A program made the translations under genes and the position numbers. Shown here piece by piece: positions 35,352-44,400 of a stretch of 64,000 nucleotides of DNA. The notes under the pieces were generated by a model. The model did not search any database. It had not been told where the DNA came from and was given only the letters and a program-made list of their open reading frames with translations. Each line of letters begins with the position of its first letter. Position 1 is the first letter of the stretch. Source of the stretch: Blautia sp. (GTDB lineage: Bacteria; Bacillota; Clostridia; Lachnospirales; Lachnospiraceae); the NCBI GenBank assembly GCA_017475035.1, contig JAFVGK010000016.1, positions 1 through 64,000 of the forward strand, in the 5' to 3' direction.

Positions 35352-35999
35352 CTATTGTACTTCCCCATTTACAATCGCATGCCAGGCAGATGATAAATCC
35401 TCAAAAATCCCGGCAGCAATTTGCTTCACTTCTTCTGTCGGTTCAATCAGATCCGGGATCATGATACTTGCGCAGCCGGCTCTCGTACCGGCGATAATCC
35501 CGTTGATACTGTCTTCAAATACATAGCAGTCTGTCGGAGGGACTCCTGCTTTTTCAGCAGCGAGAAGGAAAATATCCGGTTCCGGTTTACCCCGGCTTAC
35601 CTGTGTGCCGGAAACAACCGTGTCAAAAAAGTGCGCCGTATTCGTTTTTTCCAGGTTTTTCTCAATCAAAAAAAGGGGGGAACTGGAAGCTACCGCAAGA
35701 ACCATACCTCGTTCCTTCATCCCTGAAAGAATCTCGAAGACACCTTTTTTTACGAATATCGTCTCTGCTTCAAAAGAGGCATTCTGCACCCTCTTCATAA
35801 TTTCATTCGGGTCAACGCCCGGGTAGTACTGCCTGACAATCTCTACCTGCCTCTCACCGGAGGTACCGCAGATGATATTTGCGAAGGAATCCGGCAGGGA
35901 TACTCCAAGCTTTTGCGCTTCACGGTGCCATGCTTCCTGGAAAATTCTCTCGGTGTCAAAAAGTAAACCATCCATGTCATAAATTGCCGCCGTTTTCAT
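35352..35999 (-). CDS. HAD superfamily hydrolase, beta-phosphoglucomutase-like
   Basis: Phosphatase or phosphosugar mutase of HAD subfamily IA, 215 residues. Motif I is YDMDGLLFDTE (Asp9 and Asp11), followed by an alpha-helical cap, motif II VASSSP, motif III with the lysine in RGKPEPDIF and motif IV VFEDSINGI. The substrate is not predictable; the cap type fits beta-phosphoglucomutase or small sugar phosphates. I choose ATG 35999, preceded by GTAGGAGGCATT, rather than the frame to 36092, which enters a family A repeat. Confidence 0.9.
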   Translation of the reverse strand: MKTAAIYDMDGLLFDTERIFQEAWHREAQKLGVSLPDSFANIICGTSGERQVEIVRQYYPGVDPNEIMKRVQNASFEAETIFVKKGVFEILSGMKERGMVLAVASSSPLFLIEKNLEKTNTAHFFDTVVSGTQVSRGKPEPDIFLLAAEKAGVPPTDCYVFEDSINGIIAGTRAGCASIMIPDLIEPTEEVKQIAAGIFEDLSSAWHAIVNGEVQ

Positions 36000-36026
36000 A
36001 ATGCCTCCTACCATAACGCAGTTTGG

Positions 36027-36130
36027 TATAGTAAACGAATATAAATGCTTGCGGTTTAATTCGTTTACTGCGCCGAATTTACGCCGCTGCAAGCGGCATG
36101 ATTCCGCAGTAAATTCGTGCGCATACTATA
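36027..36130. repeat. Interspersed repeat family A, copy 2
   Basis: A 104-base full copy starting TATAGTAAACG and ending CATACTATA, with both hairpins conserved. Confidence 0.88.
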
Positions 36131-36370
36131 CGTTGACTTAATGTCTTCCATAAAAGCTTTCACATCCTCAGCATAACATAAAGACGGCTCTATATCTACC
36201 TTTATCTGAGAATCTGCGCATAAATAACTATTCATTTCGCTTGTCTTCCCTCATAGAACGCCGTCCTGGCCATAAACAGGGCAGAGGAAGACCTGTCCGG
36301 CATCTGTCCTCCGGCGGGACGCCGGTCACCTTCAGGTAACAAAATTCCTTTCGGCGCCCCTGCCATAATA

Positions 36371-36402
36371 AAATGCGGACATAGCCCGCTATGTCCGCAT
36401 TT
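36371..36402. terminator. Bidirectional terminator
   Basis: AAATGCGGACATAG pairs perfectly with CTATGTCCGCATTT around a four-base loop. TTTTGTTTCT follows on the plus strand and TATTATGG on the minus. It ends the gene at 36444-37349. Confidence 0.85.
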
Positions 36403-36443
36403 TTGTTTCTCAGTCTCAAAGAAGCCCGGATGTCTGTCCGGTC

Positions 36444-37349
36444 TTATGTCAGATACCTTTTTAATGTTTCAAACAGTTTATCCATGAAAATCGGTTTTTC
36501 CGTAAAATCATTCATGCCCGCTTCAAGCGCTTCCTTCGGGTTGTTTTTGTAAACATCGGCACTGACTGCTATAATCGGGACAGAAGCTTTTTTCGGTTCC
36601 GGCAGCTGTCTGATCCGGCGTGTCGCCTCCAGGCCATTCATCTTTGGCATCATGATATCCATCAAAATCAGATCGTAATATCCCTCCGGAGCTGCCTGGA
36701 CCATTTCAACGCAGACAGCTCCATCCTCGGCAAATTCCACTGACGCGCCGGTCTGCTTTAAGATCTCCGCGACAATCTCCCGGTTCATGCTGATATCATC
36801 GACGATCAAAACCCTTTTACCTGAAAAATCATAGCCTTCCAGAACATCTTCACCGGTTTCCGCTTTCCGGTTCAGATATTCTCCCAGCTCCTGAATGTTT
36901 GCGGGATGCCGCTTTTTTTCGATTTTCTCCTGATCCTGATAGGCAACCTGCATGAGCTGGTCAATGGATTCCAGCAGATATTCGCCTGATATGCGGATAC
37001 TCTCCAGATAGTGCATAAGCAGCTTTGTATCCTCGTGATGCAGTTCAGCCAGTTTTGCACATCCCAGCATAATATGCAAAGGTGTCCGGATATCATGCGA
37101 CATGTCCAATATCCTCAGCAGTCTGGAAGGCTGCCCTTCCTTCAGGCATCTGGTCAACAGGTCATTTGCCGTAACCCCCAGAATATCAGCCAGCCTTGGA
37201 ATTAACGCTACATCCGGGTAGGACAGATCCCGCTCCCATTTCGAAACTGCCTTATCTGTCACGCCAATCCGGCTTGCCAGCTGAGCCTGTGTCATTTTAT
37301 TCTGCACCCGTAATGATCGGATAAGGAAACCAAGTGTGGATTGCTTCAA
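36444..37349 (-). CDS. HTH - histidine phosphotransfer (DHp) - receiver protein without ATPase domain
   Basis: A 301-residue regulator of unusual build. Residues 5-66 are an XRE helix-turn-helix (MTQAQLASRIGVTDKAVSKWE). Residues about 76-136 resemble a histidine kinase dimerisation domain, with His85 in MSHDIRTPLHIMLG, and residues 178-300 are a receiver with Asp184/Asp185, Asp231 in LMDIMMPKMNG and the Lys of TEKPIF. No ATPase domain is present, so it must get phosphate from another kinase or a small donor. I choose TTG 37349, eight bases after GGGAGG, over GTG 37379. The hybrid kinase at 26728 is a possible partner by inference only. Confidence 0.85.
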   Translation of the reverse strand: MKQSTLGFLIRSLRVQNKMTQAQLASRIGVTDKAVSKWERDLSYPDVALIPRLADILGVTANDLLTRCLKEGQPSRLLRILDMSHDIRTPLHIMLGCAKLAELHHEDTKLLMHYLESIRISGEYLLESIDQLMQVAYQDQEKIEKKRHPANIQELGEYLNRKAETGEDVLEGYDFSGKRVLIVDDISMNREIVAEILKQTGASVEFAEDGAVCVEMVQAAPEGYYDLILMDIMMPKMNGLEATRRIRQLPEPKKASVPIIAVSADVYKNNPKEALEAGMNDFTEKPIFMDKLFETLKRYLT

Positions 37350-37751
37350 TTTTATTACCTCCCGGCGGACATCGACCACCGATGCCAGCGACGCATACGA
37401 CGTTTTATGCGTGCGAGTTGATCCATTTCTTCTATAGCAAACCTTAGCATATCACCAGAAAAACACATAATCAATCGACAATTGGTTTAGTGAACATAAC
37501 GAAGAAATACTTCATGCAGCAAAAAATCACGCAGATTTGAACTCTTTCATTTTTGTATGACCTTTTGTCGCCTGAAGTATTTTATCTCTTGTAAAAAACA
37601 GTCTGATAAGGTAAATATTAGCATATTCTATTCTGCTTCAAGCCTTACAGGTAAATCTGTTTTATCTGACATTCATTGAAATAAATGATATCGGGCATCA
37701 ACAGGCGCGGCAGGATCGAAAATACCTTGCGGAAGGAGGGGAGGGTACTTT
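37350..37751. other. Divergent promoter region with a family B fragment
   Basis: It separates two divergent signalling genes. A CGACGCATA/TATGCGTGCG hairpin (about 37391-37418) lies in the leader of the minus-strand gene, and an inverted family B fragment at 37547-37576. Promoters were not placed with confidence. Confidence 0.4.
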
Positions 37752-39440
37752 ATGATCAAAACCAAGAACATTCAAAGGCCACAGCTTGTCCTGGTCGTAG
37801 ACGACCAGGAAATCAACAGAGACGCTATTGGCGCGATTCTGGAAGACGATTATGAGGTTATCTTCGCCGAAAACGGCAAGGAAGCATTGGCGCTGATGCA
37901 GAAACATGCAAATGAGCTTTCCATAGTCCTTCTTGATCTGATGATGCCGGTTATGACCGGCTTTGAGGTATTGGAGCGGCTGCAAAAGGATGAAGTTCTT
38001 AAGGCGATCCCCGTCATTGTACTGACCGCGGACAAAAAAGCAGAGCTTACCGCTCTGCAGATGGGCGCTGCGGATTTCATTACCAAGCCGTTTGATATGC
38101 CTGAGATTATTCTTGCCCGCGTAAGCAGGATTATAGAGCTGAGTGAAGGACGGATCCTGATCTCCGCGGCAGAGCACGATCCGCTCACCGGGTTGTACAG
38201 CCGCAACTTTTTCTTTGAATATGCCAATCGCCTGTTCCGGTATCATCCCGAGATACATATGGACGCCGTCGTCATAAATATCGAGCAGTTTCATTCCATC
38301 AATGAACTCAACGGCAGGAGCTTCGGAGATGAGGTGCTTCGCCATATCGGAAATGAAATCCATGCCTTCACGACAGAAACAGAAGCCATCGCTACCCGGA
38401 TTGAAGGCGACCGGTTCGCCATCTACTGTACCGGGCAGCCGGATTACCGCGCCTTGCTGAACCGCATACAGGACAAGGTAAACGCCCTGTCCACCAAAGC
38501 CAGTGTGCAGCTTCGCATGGGAGTCAATCCATGGAAAAAGGATATCGAACCTCTTGTCATGTTTGACCGGGCAAAGGTAGCCTGCAACATGGTCCGCGGG
38601 GATTATCAGAATCCATTGATGGTTTATGATGATGAGATGCGCATGAAGGAGCTCCAGAACCAGCGTCTGCTCGGCGATCTGCGTATCGCGGTTAAAGAAA
38701 AACAGTTCCGTGTATTTTACCAGCCCAAATATGACATCCAGGCCCACCCGCCGAGACTGAAGAGCGCGGAAGCGCTGATTCGATGGAATCACCCGGAGCT
38801 CGGGATGATCCCGCCGGGAAAATTTGTTCCTTTGTTTGAAAGAAATGGCCTGATCGGGATCGTGGATAATTATGTCTGGGAAGAAGCCGCCCGTCAGGTC
38901 GCCGATTGGCGGAATAAATATGGTTATCTTCTTCCGGTATCCGTAAATCTGTCGCGTTCAGAAGTCTTTGATCCTACCCTGACAGACCGTTTAGTCAATC
39001 TCATCAAAAAAAATGATCTGGATTTCAGCCATTTCAAGCTGGAAGTCACAGAATCTGCCTATACAGATAACGCCAGGCAGCTGTTAAAAGTAATCTCCCG
39101 CCTGCGTGACCTGGGGTTTGAGATAGAAATGGACGATTTCGGCTCGGGATATTCCTCATTGAACATGCTCTCGGACATGCCCTTTGATGTGCTGAAGATG
39201 GATATGCAGTTTATCCGGAGCATTGAAAGCAGCGAGACAGACCGCAGGCTGGTAAAGCTGATCCTGGATATAGCCAGATATCTCGGTGTCTGTGCCGTAG
39301 CGGAAGGAGTAGAAACCGAAGGACAGCTTGCGTTCCTGAAAAGCTCCGGCTGCGATCTGGTACAGGGTTTTTATTTTTCGCAGCCGCTTCCTCCGGAGGA
39401 ATTTGAAAAACTGATTCAGAATGAAATAATATATCGTTAA
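37752..39440 (+). CDS. Receiver-degenerate GGDEF-EAL cyclic-di-GMP phosphodiesterase
   Basis: A 562-residue response regulator. Receiver (about 11-130): Asp17/Asp18, Asp62 in LLDLMMP and the TKPFD lysine. GGDEF domain (about 150-305): the signature is EGDRF at 218-222 instead of GGDEF, so cyclase activity is unlikely. EAL domain (about 320-555): EAL at 340-342, NLSRSE, LEVTES, DDFGSGYSSL, KMDM and EGVET are all present, so it should hydrolyse cyclic di-GMP. AAGGAGGGGAGG precedes the ATG. It is divergent from the HTH-DHp-receiver gene, which suggests a joint signalling pathway. A strong terminator follows. Confidence 0.92.
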   Translation: MIKTKNIQRPQLVLVVDDQEINRDAIGAILEDDYEVIFAENGKEALALMQKHANELSIVLLDLMMPVMTGFEVLERLQKDEVLKAIPVIVLTADKKAELTALQMGAADFITKPFDMPEIILARVSRIIELSEGRILISAAEHDPLTGLYSRNFFFEYANRLFRYHPEIHMDAVVINIEQFHSINELNGRSFGDEVLRHIGNEIHAFTTETEAIATRIEGDRFAIYCTGQPDYRALLNRIQDKVNALSTKASVQLRMGVNPWKKDIEPLVMFDRAKVACNMVRGDYQNPLMVYDDEMRMKELQNQRLLGDLRIAVKEKQFRVFYQPKYDIQAHPPRLKSAEALIRWNHPELGMIPPGKFVPLFERNGLIGIVDNYVWEEAARQVADWRNKYGYLLPVSVNLSRSEVFDPTLTDRLVNLIKKNDLDFSHFKLEVTESAYTDNARQLLKVISRLRDLGFEIEMDDFGSGYSSLNMLSDMPFDVLKMDMQFIRSIESSETDRRLVKLILDIARYLGVCAVAEGVETEGQLAFLKSSGCDLVQGFYFSQPLPPEEFEKLIQNEIIYR

Positions 39441-39481
39441 CAGGGCAGCGGAAAGCAAAACCGTGCCCTGTTATTTTTTTT
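39439..39481 (+). terminator. Terminator of the EAL gene
   Basis: AACAGGGCA (39439-39447) pairs with TGCCCTGTT (39464-39472), followed by ATTTTTTTT. Confidence 0.9.
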
Positions 39482-39504
39482 GCCGTGATATATGTAACGG
39501 ATTC

Positions 39505-40509
39505 TCACTCCTCTTCGCCTGCCAGATTGTTTACCGTTCCTCCTTCAAGCAGCTCTACCGGAAGGATCATCGGAACCCGTTTTACAGTCTCCGGAGTTTC
39601 TATCAGCCGGATCAGCCTCTGGGCAGCCGTCCTGCCGAGTTTTTCCGTATCCTGGTGGATCGTGGTCAGCTTCGGGGAAAGAGACTGCATCATCGGAATA
39701 CCGTCATAGCCGGTAAACGAAATATCATCCGGAATCCGTAAGCCGGCTTCCCGGGCGGCGTCCTGTGCGCCTAGATAACAGATATCATCCGGAAGCAAAA
39801 TGCAGGTGGGACGTTCCGGAAGCTTCAGCAGTTCTCTCACAATCCGATGCGTCAGCCTTATATTCTCATACAGGCCTTCCCGTACGTATTCCGGAAAAAC
39901 CGGGATCTGAAAGTATTCCATCGTATTATAGAACTGCTTGATCCGCGTCCTGGTAACGATCGAGTTATTATGGCCATGCACAAAAGCAATACGCCTGTGC
40001 CCTCTTCCGATCACATATTCCACCAGTTTTTTCACTCCCGTCTCATTGTCCGAGAGTACCGCTGCCACCCGCTTAAAAAAATGGTCCACGGTAACGCAAG
40101 GTACATCGCTTTCCGTGAGCGCTTTGATCTGCAAAGACTCATAATCCGCGCAAACCATACAGACGCCGTCCAGATGCCGGCTATGACAGAAATCTACATA
40201 ATTCATCCCACTTCCGATCGTATGCTGATTGATAAAAATAATATCATAGCCATTAGCCTCGGCTTCCTGCTTGAACGCATCCAGGATCAGGACAAAAAAC
40301 GGGTGTGTCAGCCCTGCGCCGCTCTCTTCCGCATATATGATTCCCAGAGTATGAGGCTTATATTCAAGATCAACGGCTGTGCAGGCAGATAAAAACTCCC
40401 GTATCATCTCCATGCTGATGCCATTAAGATTTACTCCTGCCAGCCGATGTACAATCGCCGGATCAATCCCTGTGCGCTTTATAACATCGTTGATTTTTCT
40501 TTCATCCAT
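39505..40509 (-). CDS. LacI/GalR-type transcriptional regulator
   Basis: A 334-residue sugar-type repressor. The first 50 residues align with the LacI headpiece (INDVIKRTGIDPAIVHRLAG, then ISMEMIREFL) but are divergent, lacking the usual VSxxTVSRVLN recognition helix. The periplasmic-binding-like domain (about 58-325) is well kept: LGIIYAEE, HPFFVLILDAFKQEAEANGYDI, GHRRIAFVHG, RPTCILLPDD and PDDISFTGYDG. I choose ATG 40509 with AGGGGGAGGG just upstream; the frame to 40728 runs through the promoter. No sugar genes adjoin it, so effector and targets are unknown. Confidence 0.88.
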   Translation of the reverse strand: MDERKINDVIKRTGIDPAIVHRLAGVNLNGISMEMIREFLSACTAVDLEYKPHTLGIIYAEESGAGLTHPFFVLILDAFKQEAEANGYDIIFINQHTIGSGMNYVDFCHSRHLDGVCMVCADYESLQIKALTESDVPCVTVDHFFKRVAAVLSDNETGVKKLVEYVIGRGHRRIAFVHGHNNSIVTRTRIKQFYNTMEYFQIPVFPEYVREGLYENIRLTHRIVRELLKLPERPTCILLPDDICYLGAQDAAREAGLRIPDDISFTGYDGIPMMQSLSPKLTTIHQDTEKLGRTAAQRLIRLIETPETVKRVPMILPVELLEGGTVNNLAGEEE

Positions 40510-40563
40510 TCTGCCCTCCCCCTCCGTTATTACTTCTAAGGATCTTCCGTCCGTCTTTTCCCG

Positions 40564-40626
40564 CAGTGCCGAATTCAGTCGGTTTAACGGCGGCTTTCTG
40601 CAGTAAATTCGTGTGCGTATCATAAT
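40564..40626. repeat. Family A repeat fragment in the lacI-type leader
   Basis: The 3' half of a family A element, diverged (CAGTAAATTCGTGTGCGTAT end), lies in the 5' untranslated region of the regulator. Confidence 0.55.
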
Positions 40627-40635
40627 CGTTGATTC

Positions 40636-40664
40636 ATTATAGCATGAGCAGTATTCCGCCTCAA
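40636..40664 (-). promoter_or_regulatory. Sigma-A promoter of the LacI-type gene
   Basis: On the minus strand TTGAGG (40659-40664) and TATAAT (40636-40641), spacer 17. Confidence 0.65.
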
Positions 40665-40777
40665 TGCTTTTTAAAATAAATGTGCGGAACGGTTCCAGAG
40701 GCAGCAGTTCGCAGCTGTCATTTTTCACAATGGTTTTTCACGGCAGTTCTTTCTTTTTTTTCTGAAATATTGTATAA

Positions 40778-40880
40778 TTTAGTAAACGAATAAAATGCCT
40801 GCATTTTGATTCGTTTACTGCGCCGGATTTACGCCGCGGCAAACGGCATGATTCCGCAGCAAATTCGTGCGCATACTATA
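40778..40880. repeat. Interspersed repeat family A, copy 3
   Basis: A 103-base full copy (TTTAGTAAACG to CATACTATA), adjoining family B copy 2. Confidence 0.88.
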
Positions 40881-40883
40881 TGA

Positions 40884-40948
40884 TGATTCAGGCGACAAAA
40901 GGTCATGCAAAAATGAGCTCGGTCATTTTTGCATGAGATTGGGTCGCC
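40884..40948. repeat. Interspersed hairpin repeat family B, copy 2
   Basis: TCATGCAAAAATGA (40903-40916) pairs perfectly with 40923-40936; GGCGAC/GTCGCC closes the outer stem. Confidence 0.8.
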
Positions 40949-40977
40949 CACAGACACGAGGAAGTAGCCATTTTGCA

Positions 40978-41095
40978 CTATTTATACTTGACTTTGCAAA
41001 ACTTTCTGTGCAAAATGAGCGGATTCCGAGTGGCTGTAGAATCGAGAGAGCAGCTCCGCTGCGAAGCGATTCGTAGAATCAGGCTTTTGTCGATG
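40978..41095. repeat. Interspersed repeat family E, copy 2
   Basis: It aligns along its whole length with 29600-29720, in the same orientation, next to a family B hairpin as at copy 1. Confidence 0.7.
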
Positions 41096-41105
41096 CAATC
41101 ATCAT

Positions 41106-41138
41106 ATGATTCCGCAGTTAATTCGTGCGCATACTATA
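41106..41138. repeat. Family A repeat, 3' fragment
   Basis: ATTCCGCAG...GTGCGCATACTATA, the last third of a family A element. Confidence 0.65.
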
Positions 41139-41160
41139 ACAATTACGTGAAATCCGGAAT

Positions 41161-41262
41161 GAGTCAGGTACGTATCCGCTGACTCACTTTGCGAATCCCT
41201 CCTTCCCCATGAAGGACAGGATCCGGTACAAAGTGAGAGCGGTACGCTGCCTGACTCTTTTT
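41161..41262 (+). terminator. Large terminator-like hairpin upstream of rpoB
   Basis: GAGTCAGG (41161-41168) pairs with CCTGACTC (41250-41257), and an inner CACTTTG/CAAAGTG (41185-41191, 41229-41235) extends it; TTTTTC follows. It lies upstream of the mapped rpoB promoter, so it ends or attenuates a transcript started further up. Confidence 0.6.
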
Positions 41263-41269
41263 CATTTAC

Positions 41270-41303
41270 AGTAAACGAGCAGAATGTCTGCATTTTGATT
41301 CCG
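41270..41303. repeat. Family A repeat, 5' fragment
   Basis: AGTAAACGAGCAGAATG...CATTTTGATTC, the first hairpin of a family A element, truncated. Confidence 0.6.
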
Positions 41304-41375
41304 TCAGTCCATTTCGTTCACGATTATAAAGCAGCCCGGCAAAAGAAAAAACGCAAAAAGAAAAATAAAAAATGA

Positions 41376-41404
41376 TTGACACCCATATCCCGGTGTGTTA
41401 TATT
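41376..41404 (+). promoter_or_regulatory. Sigma-A promoter of rpoBC
   Basis: TTGACA (41376-41381) and TATATT (41399-41404), spacer 17. The leader of about 85 bases contains an AGGTATG/CATACCT hairpin. Confidence 0.88.
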
Positions 41405-41497
41405 GTAGGATGCTTTACTTTGCAAAGGTATGCCCTTGTGTCCTGCGGTCACATACAGCATACCTATGAACGATCTTTTATACAGGGGGGAACGTGA

Positions 41498-44400
41498 ATG
41501 GAAAAAAACAGAATTCGTTCTGTACAGTCTGGAAAGAGCATGAGGATGAGCTTCCAGAGGCAAAAAGAAGTCCTCGAGATGCCTAACCTCATCGAGGTCC
41601 AGAAAGATTCCTACCAGTGGTTTCTGAAAGAGGGGCTCAAAGAAGTCTTTCGGGATATCTTTCCCATCGCGGATTATAGTGGGAAGTTCAGCTTAGAGTT
41701 TGTGGACTACACGTTCTCCGCCAAGGATGCGAAATATACGATAGCACAGTGCAAGGAGCGGGATGTCACATACTCCGCGCCTCTCACGGTAAAAGTGCGT
41801 CTGTTCAATAAGGAAAACTCCGATCCCAAAGAGTCTGCCGGTAATATCGAAAGTAAGATTTTTATGGGAGACCTCCCTCTGATGACAGAGACGGGCACCT
41901 TCGTGATCAATGGCGCAGAGCGCGTCATCGTCAGTCAGCTGGTGCGTTCCCCTGGCATTTATTACGAGATTACGAGAGATAAAGTCGGAAAGAAGCTGTT
42001 CGCCTGCACCGTCATTCCGAACCGCGGTGCCTGGCTGGAATATGAGACGGATTCCAACGATGTCTTTTACGTGCGTGTAGACCGCACCAGGAAGGTTCCG
42101 ATCACGGTTCTGCTCCGTGCCCTTGGCGCTGGAACGAATGACGAGATCATTCAGATTTTCGGAGAGGAACCAAAGATCCTTGCCAGCCTGACAAAGGACG
42201 TCACGACCAACTATCAGGAAGGACTTCTGGAGTTATATAAAAAGATCCGCCCCGGCGAGCCGGCAGCGGTAGAAAACGCGGAAAACCTGATCAACGCCAT
42301 GTTCTTTGACTCCAGACGTTACGACCTGGCAAAGGTTGGCCGCTATAAATTCAATAAAAAGCTTCATTTTAATAAGCGCATCGTAGGCCAGAAGCTCTCC
42401 CGGGATGTCGTAGATTCGACTACGGGAGAAATTCTTGCGGAAGCGGGCACGAGGGTTACCAGAGATCTTGCGACAGTGCTGCAGAATGCCGCTGTCCCGG
42501 CTGTCTGGCTTGCGGGAGAAGAGGATCATGAGATTAAGGTCCTGTCTAATCTCATGGTTGACATCCGCAGCTGGATCCCTGAGGTGGAAAACTTTACGGA
42601 TGAGGAGCTGAAGAAAGAGCTCGGCGTTACGGAGTTTGTCTACTACCCGGCTCTGGAAAAGATTTTAAGCACCATCCCGCAGTATGAAAACCGGCGGACC
42701 GAAATCAGGAGAAGCATACGGGAGCTGATTCCGAAGCATATCACAAAAGAGGACATCTTTGCTTCCATCAACTACAATATGCATCTTGAATATGAAGTCG
42801 GCAACAGTGACGACATCGATCATTTAGGAAACCGCCGTATCCGCGCGGTTGGTGAGCTTTTGCAGAACCAGTACCGCATCGGACTGTCCCGTCTTGAGCG
42901 TGTAGTCAGGGAGCGCATGACGACACAGGACGCGGATACCGTTACTCCCGCCAGCCTGATCAACATCAAGCCGGTGACGGCTGCCGTAAAAGAGTTCTTC
43001 GGATCTTCTCAGCTGTCACAGTTCATGGATCAGAACAATCCGCTGGGAGAGCTGACACATAAAAGACGTCTGTCCGCACTGGGACCCGGCGGTCTGTCCA
43101 GAGACAGAGCGGGATTTGAGGTACGTGACGTACACTATTCTCATTATGGAAGAATGTGTCCGATTGAGACACCTGAGGGACCGAATATCGGTTTGATCAA
43201 TTCCCTGGCTTCATACGCAAGGATTAATCAGTACGGCTTCGTAGAAGCTCCTTATCGCAAGGTGGATAAGTCAGATCCGAGAAATCCGCGGGTTACCGAT
43301 GAGGTTATCTACATGACCGCCGATGAAGAAGATAATTATCATGTGGCGCAGGCGAATGAGCCTCTGGACGCGGAGGGACATTTTGTAAACCGGACGGTGT
43401 CCGGCCGTTTCCGCGAAGAAACGCAGGCCTACGACCGCAATATGTTTGATTATATGGACGTGTCGCCTAAGATGGTCTTTTCCGTGGCGACGGCTTTGAT
43501 TCCTTTCCTGCAGAATGACGACGCAAACCGTGCCCTGATGGGCTCCAACATGCAGCGTCAGGCAGTGCCGCTTCTTACAACGGAAGCTCCGGTCGTCGGC
43601 ACGGGCATGGAGGCAAAGGCGGCGGTAGACTCCGGTGTCTGCATCGTGGCGAAGCGAGCCGGTACCGTCATTTATTCTACGTCTACCCTGATCCGGATTA
43701 CTGCGGATGAGGACGGGAAAAAGGATGAGTATCATCTGACAAAGTTTTTGCGTTCCAATCAGAGCAACTGTTATAACCAGCGCCCGATTGTTAATCAGGG
43801 CGATCATGTGGAAGCCGGCGATGTCATAGCCGACGGTCCTTCCACGGACATGGGTGAGCTTGCCCTTGGCAAAAACCCGCTGATCGGGTTTATGACCTGG
43901 GAAGGCTATAATTATGAGGACGCGGTTCTTTTAAGTGAACGTCTGGTTATGGACGATGTCTACACTTCGGTACATATTGAAGAGTACGAAGCGGAAGCCC
44001 GTGACACAAAGCTGGGACCGGAGGAAATCACCCGGGATGTGCCCGGAGTCGGTGACGACGCGCTCAAGGATCTGGATGAGCGTGGGATTATCCGTGTCGG
44101 CGCCGAAGTGCGTGCCGGGGATATACTGGTCGGAAAGGTTACGCCGAAGGGAGAGACAGAGCTGACAGCCGAAGAGAGGCTGCTGCGCGCGATCTTTGGC
44201 GAGAAGGCCAGGGAAGTCAGGGACACATCCCTGAAAGTGCCTCATGGTGAGTATGGGATTATTGTAGACGCCAAGGTATTTACCAGGGAGAATGGCGATG
44301 AGCTGTCACCTGGCGTGAACCAGGCTGTACGTATTTATATAGCCCAGAAGAGAAAGATTTCAGTAGGAGATAAGATGGCAGGCCGTCACGGCAATAAGGG

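Larger units (their letters stand above)
36000..36443. other. Spacer with repeat A2 and a terminator
   Basis: It holds the family A copy at 36027-36130 and the hairpin at 36371-36402. A 63-residue minus-strand frame at 36228-36419 covers the terminator and is not called. Confidence 0.5.
40665..41497. other. Long repeat-rich region upstream of rpoB
   Basis: No gene is supported. The region holds repeats A3, B2, E2 and two family A fragments, a large hairpin at 41161-41262 and the rpoB promoter. rplJ/rplL, which usually precede rpoB, are absent. Confidence 0.6.

Noticed and set aside
36228..36419. A 63-residue minus-strand frame
   Set aside because: Its start lies within the perfect terminator hairpin and its composition is atypical.
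37752..39440. Active diguanylate cyclase
   Set aside because: The signature reads EGDRF, which lacks the residues needed for cyclase activity.
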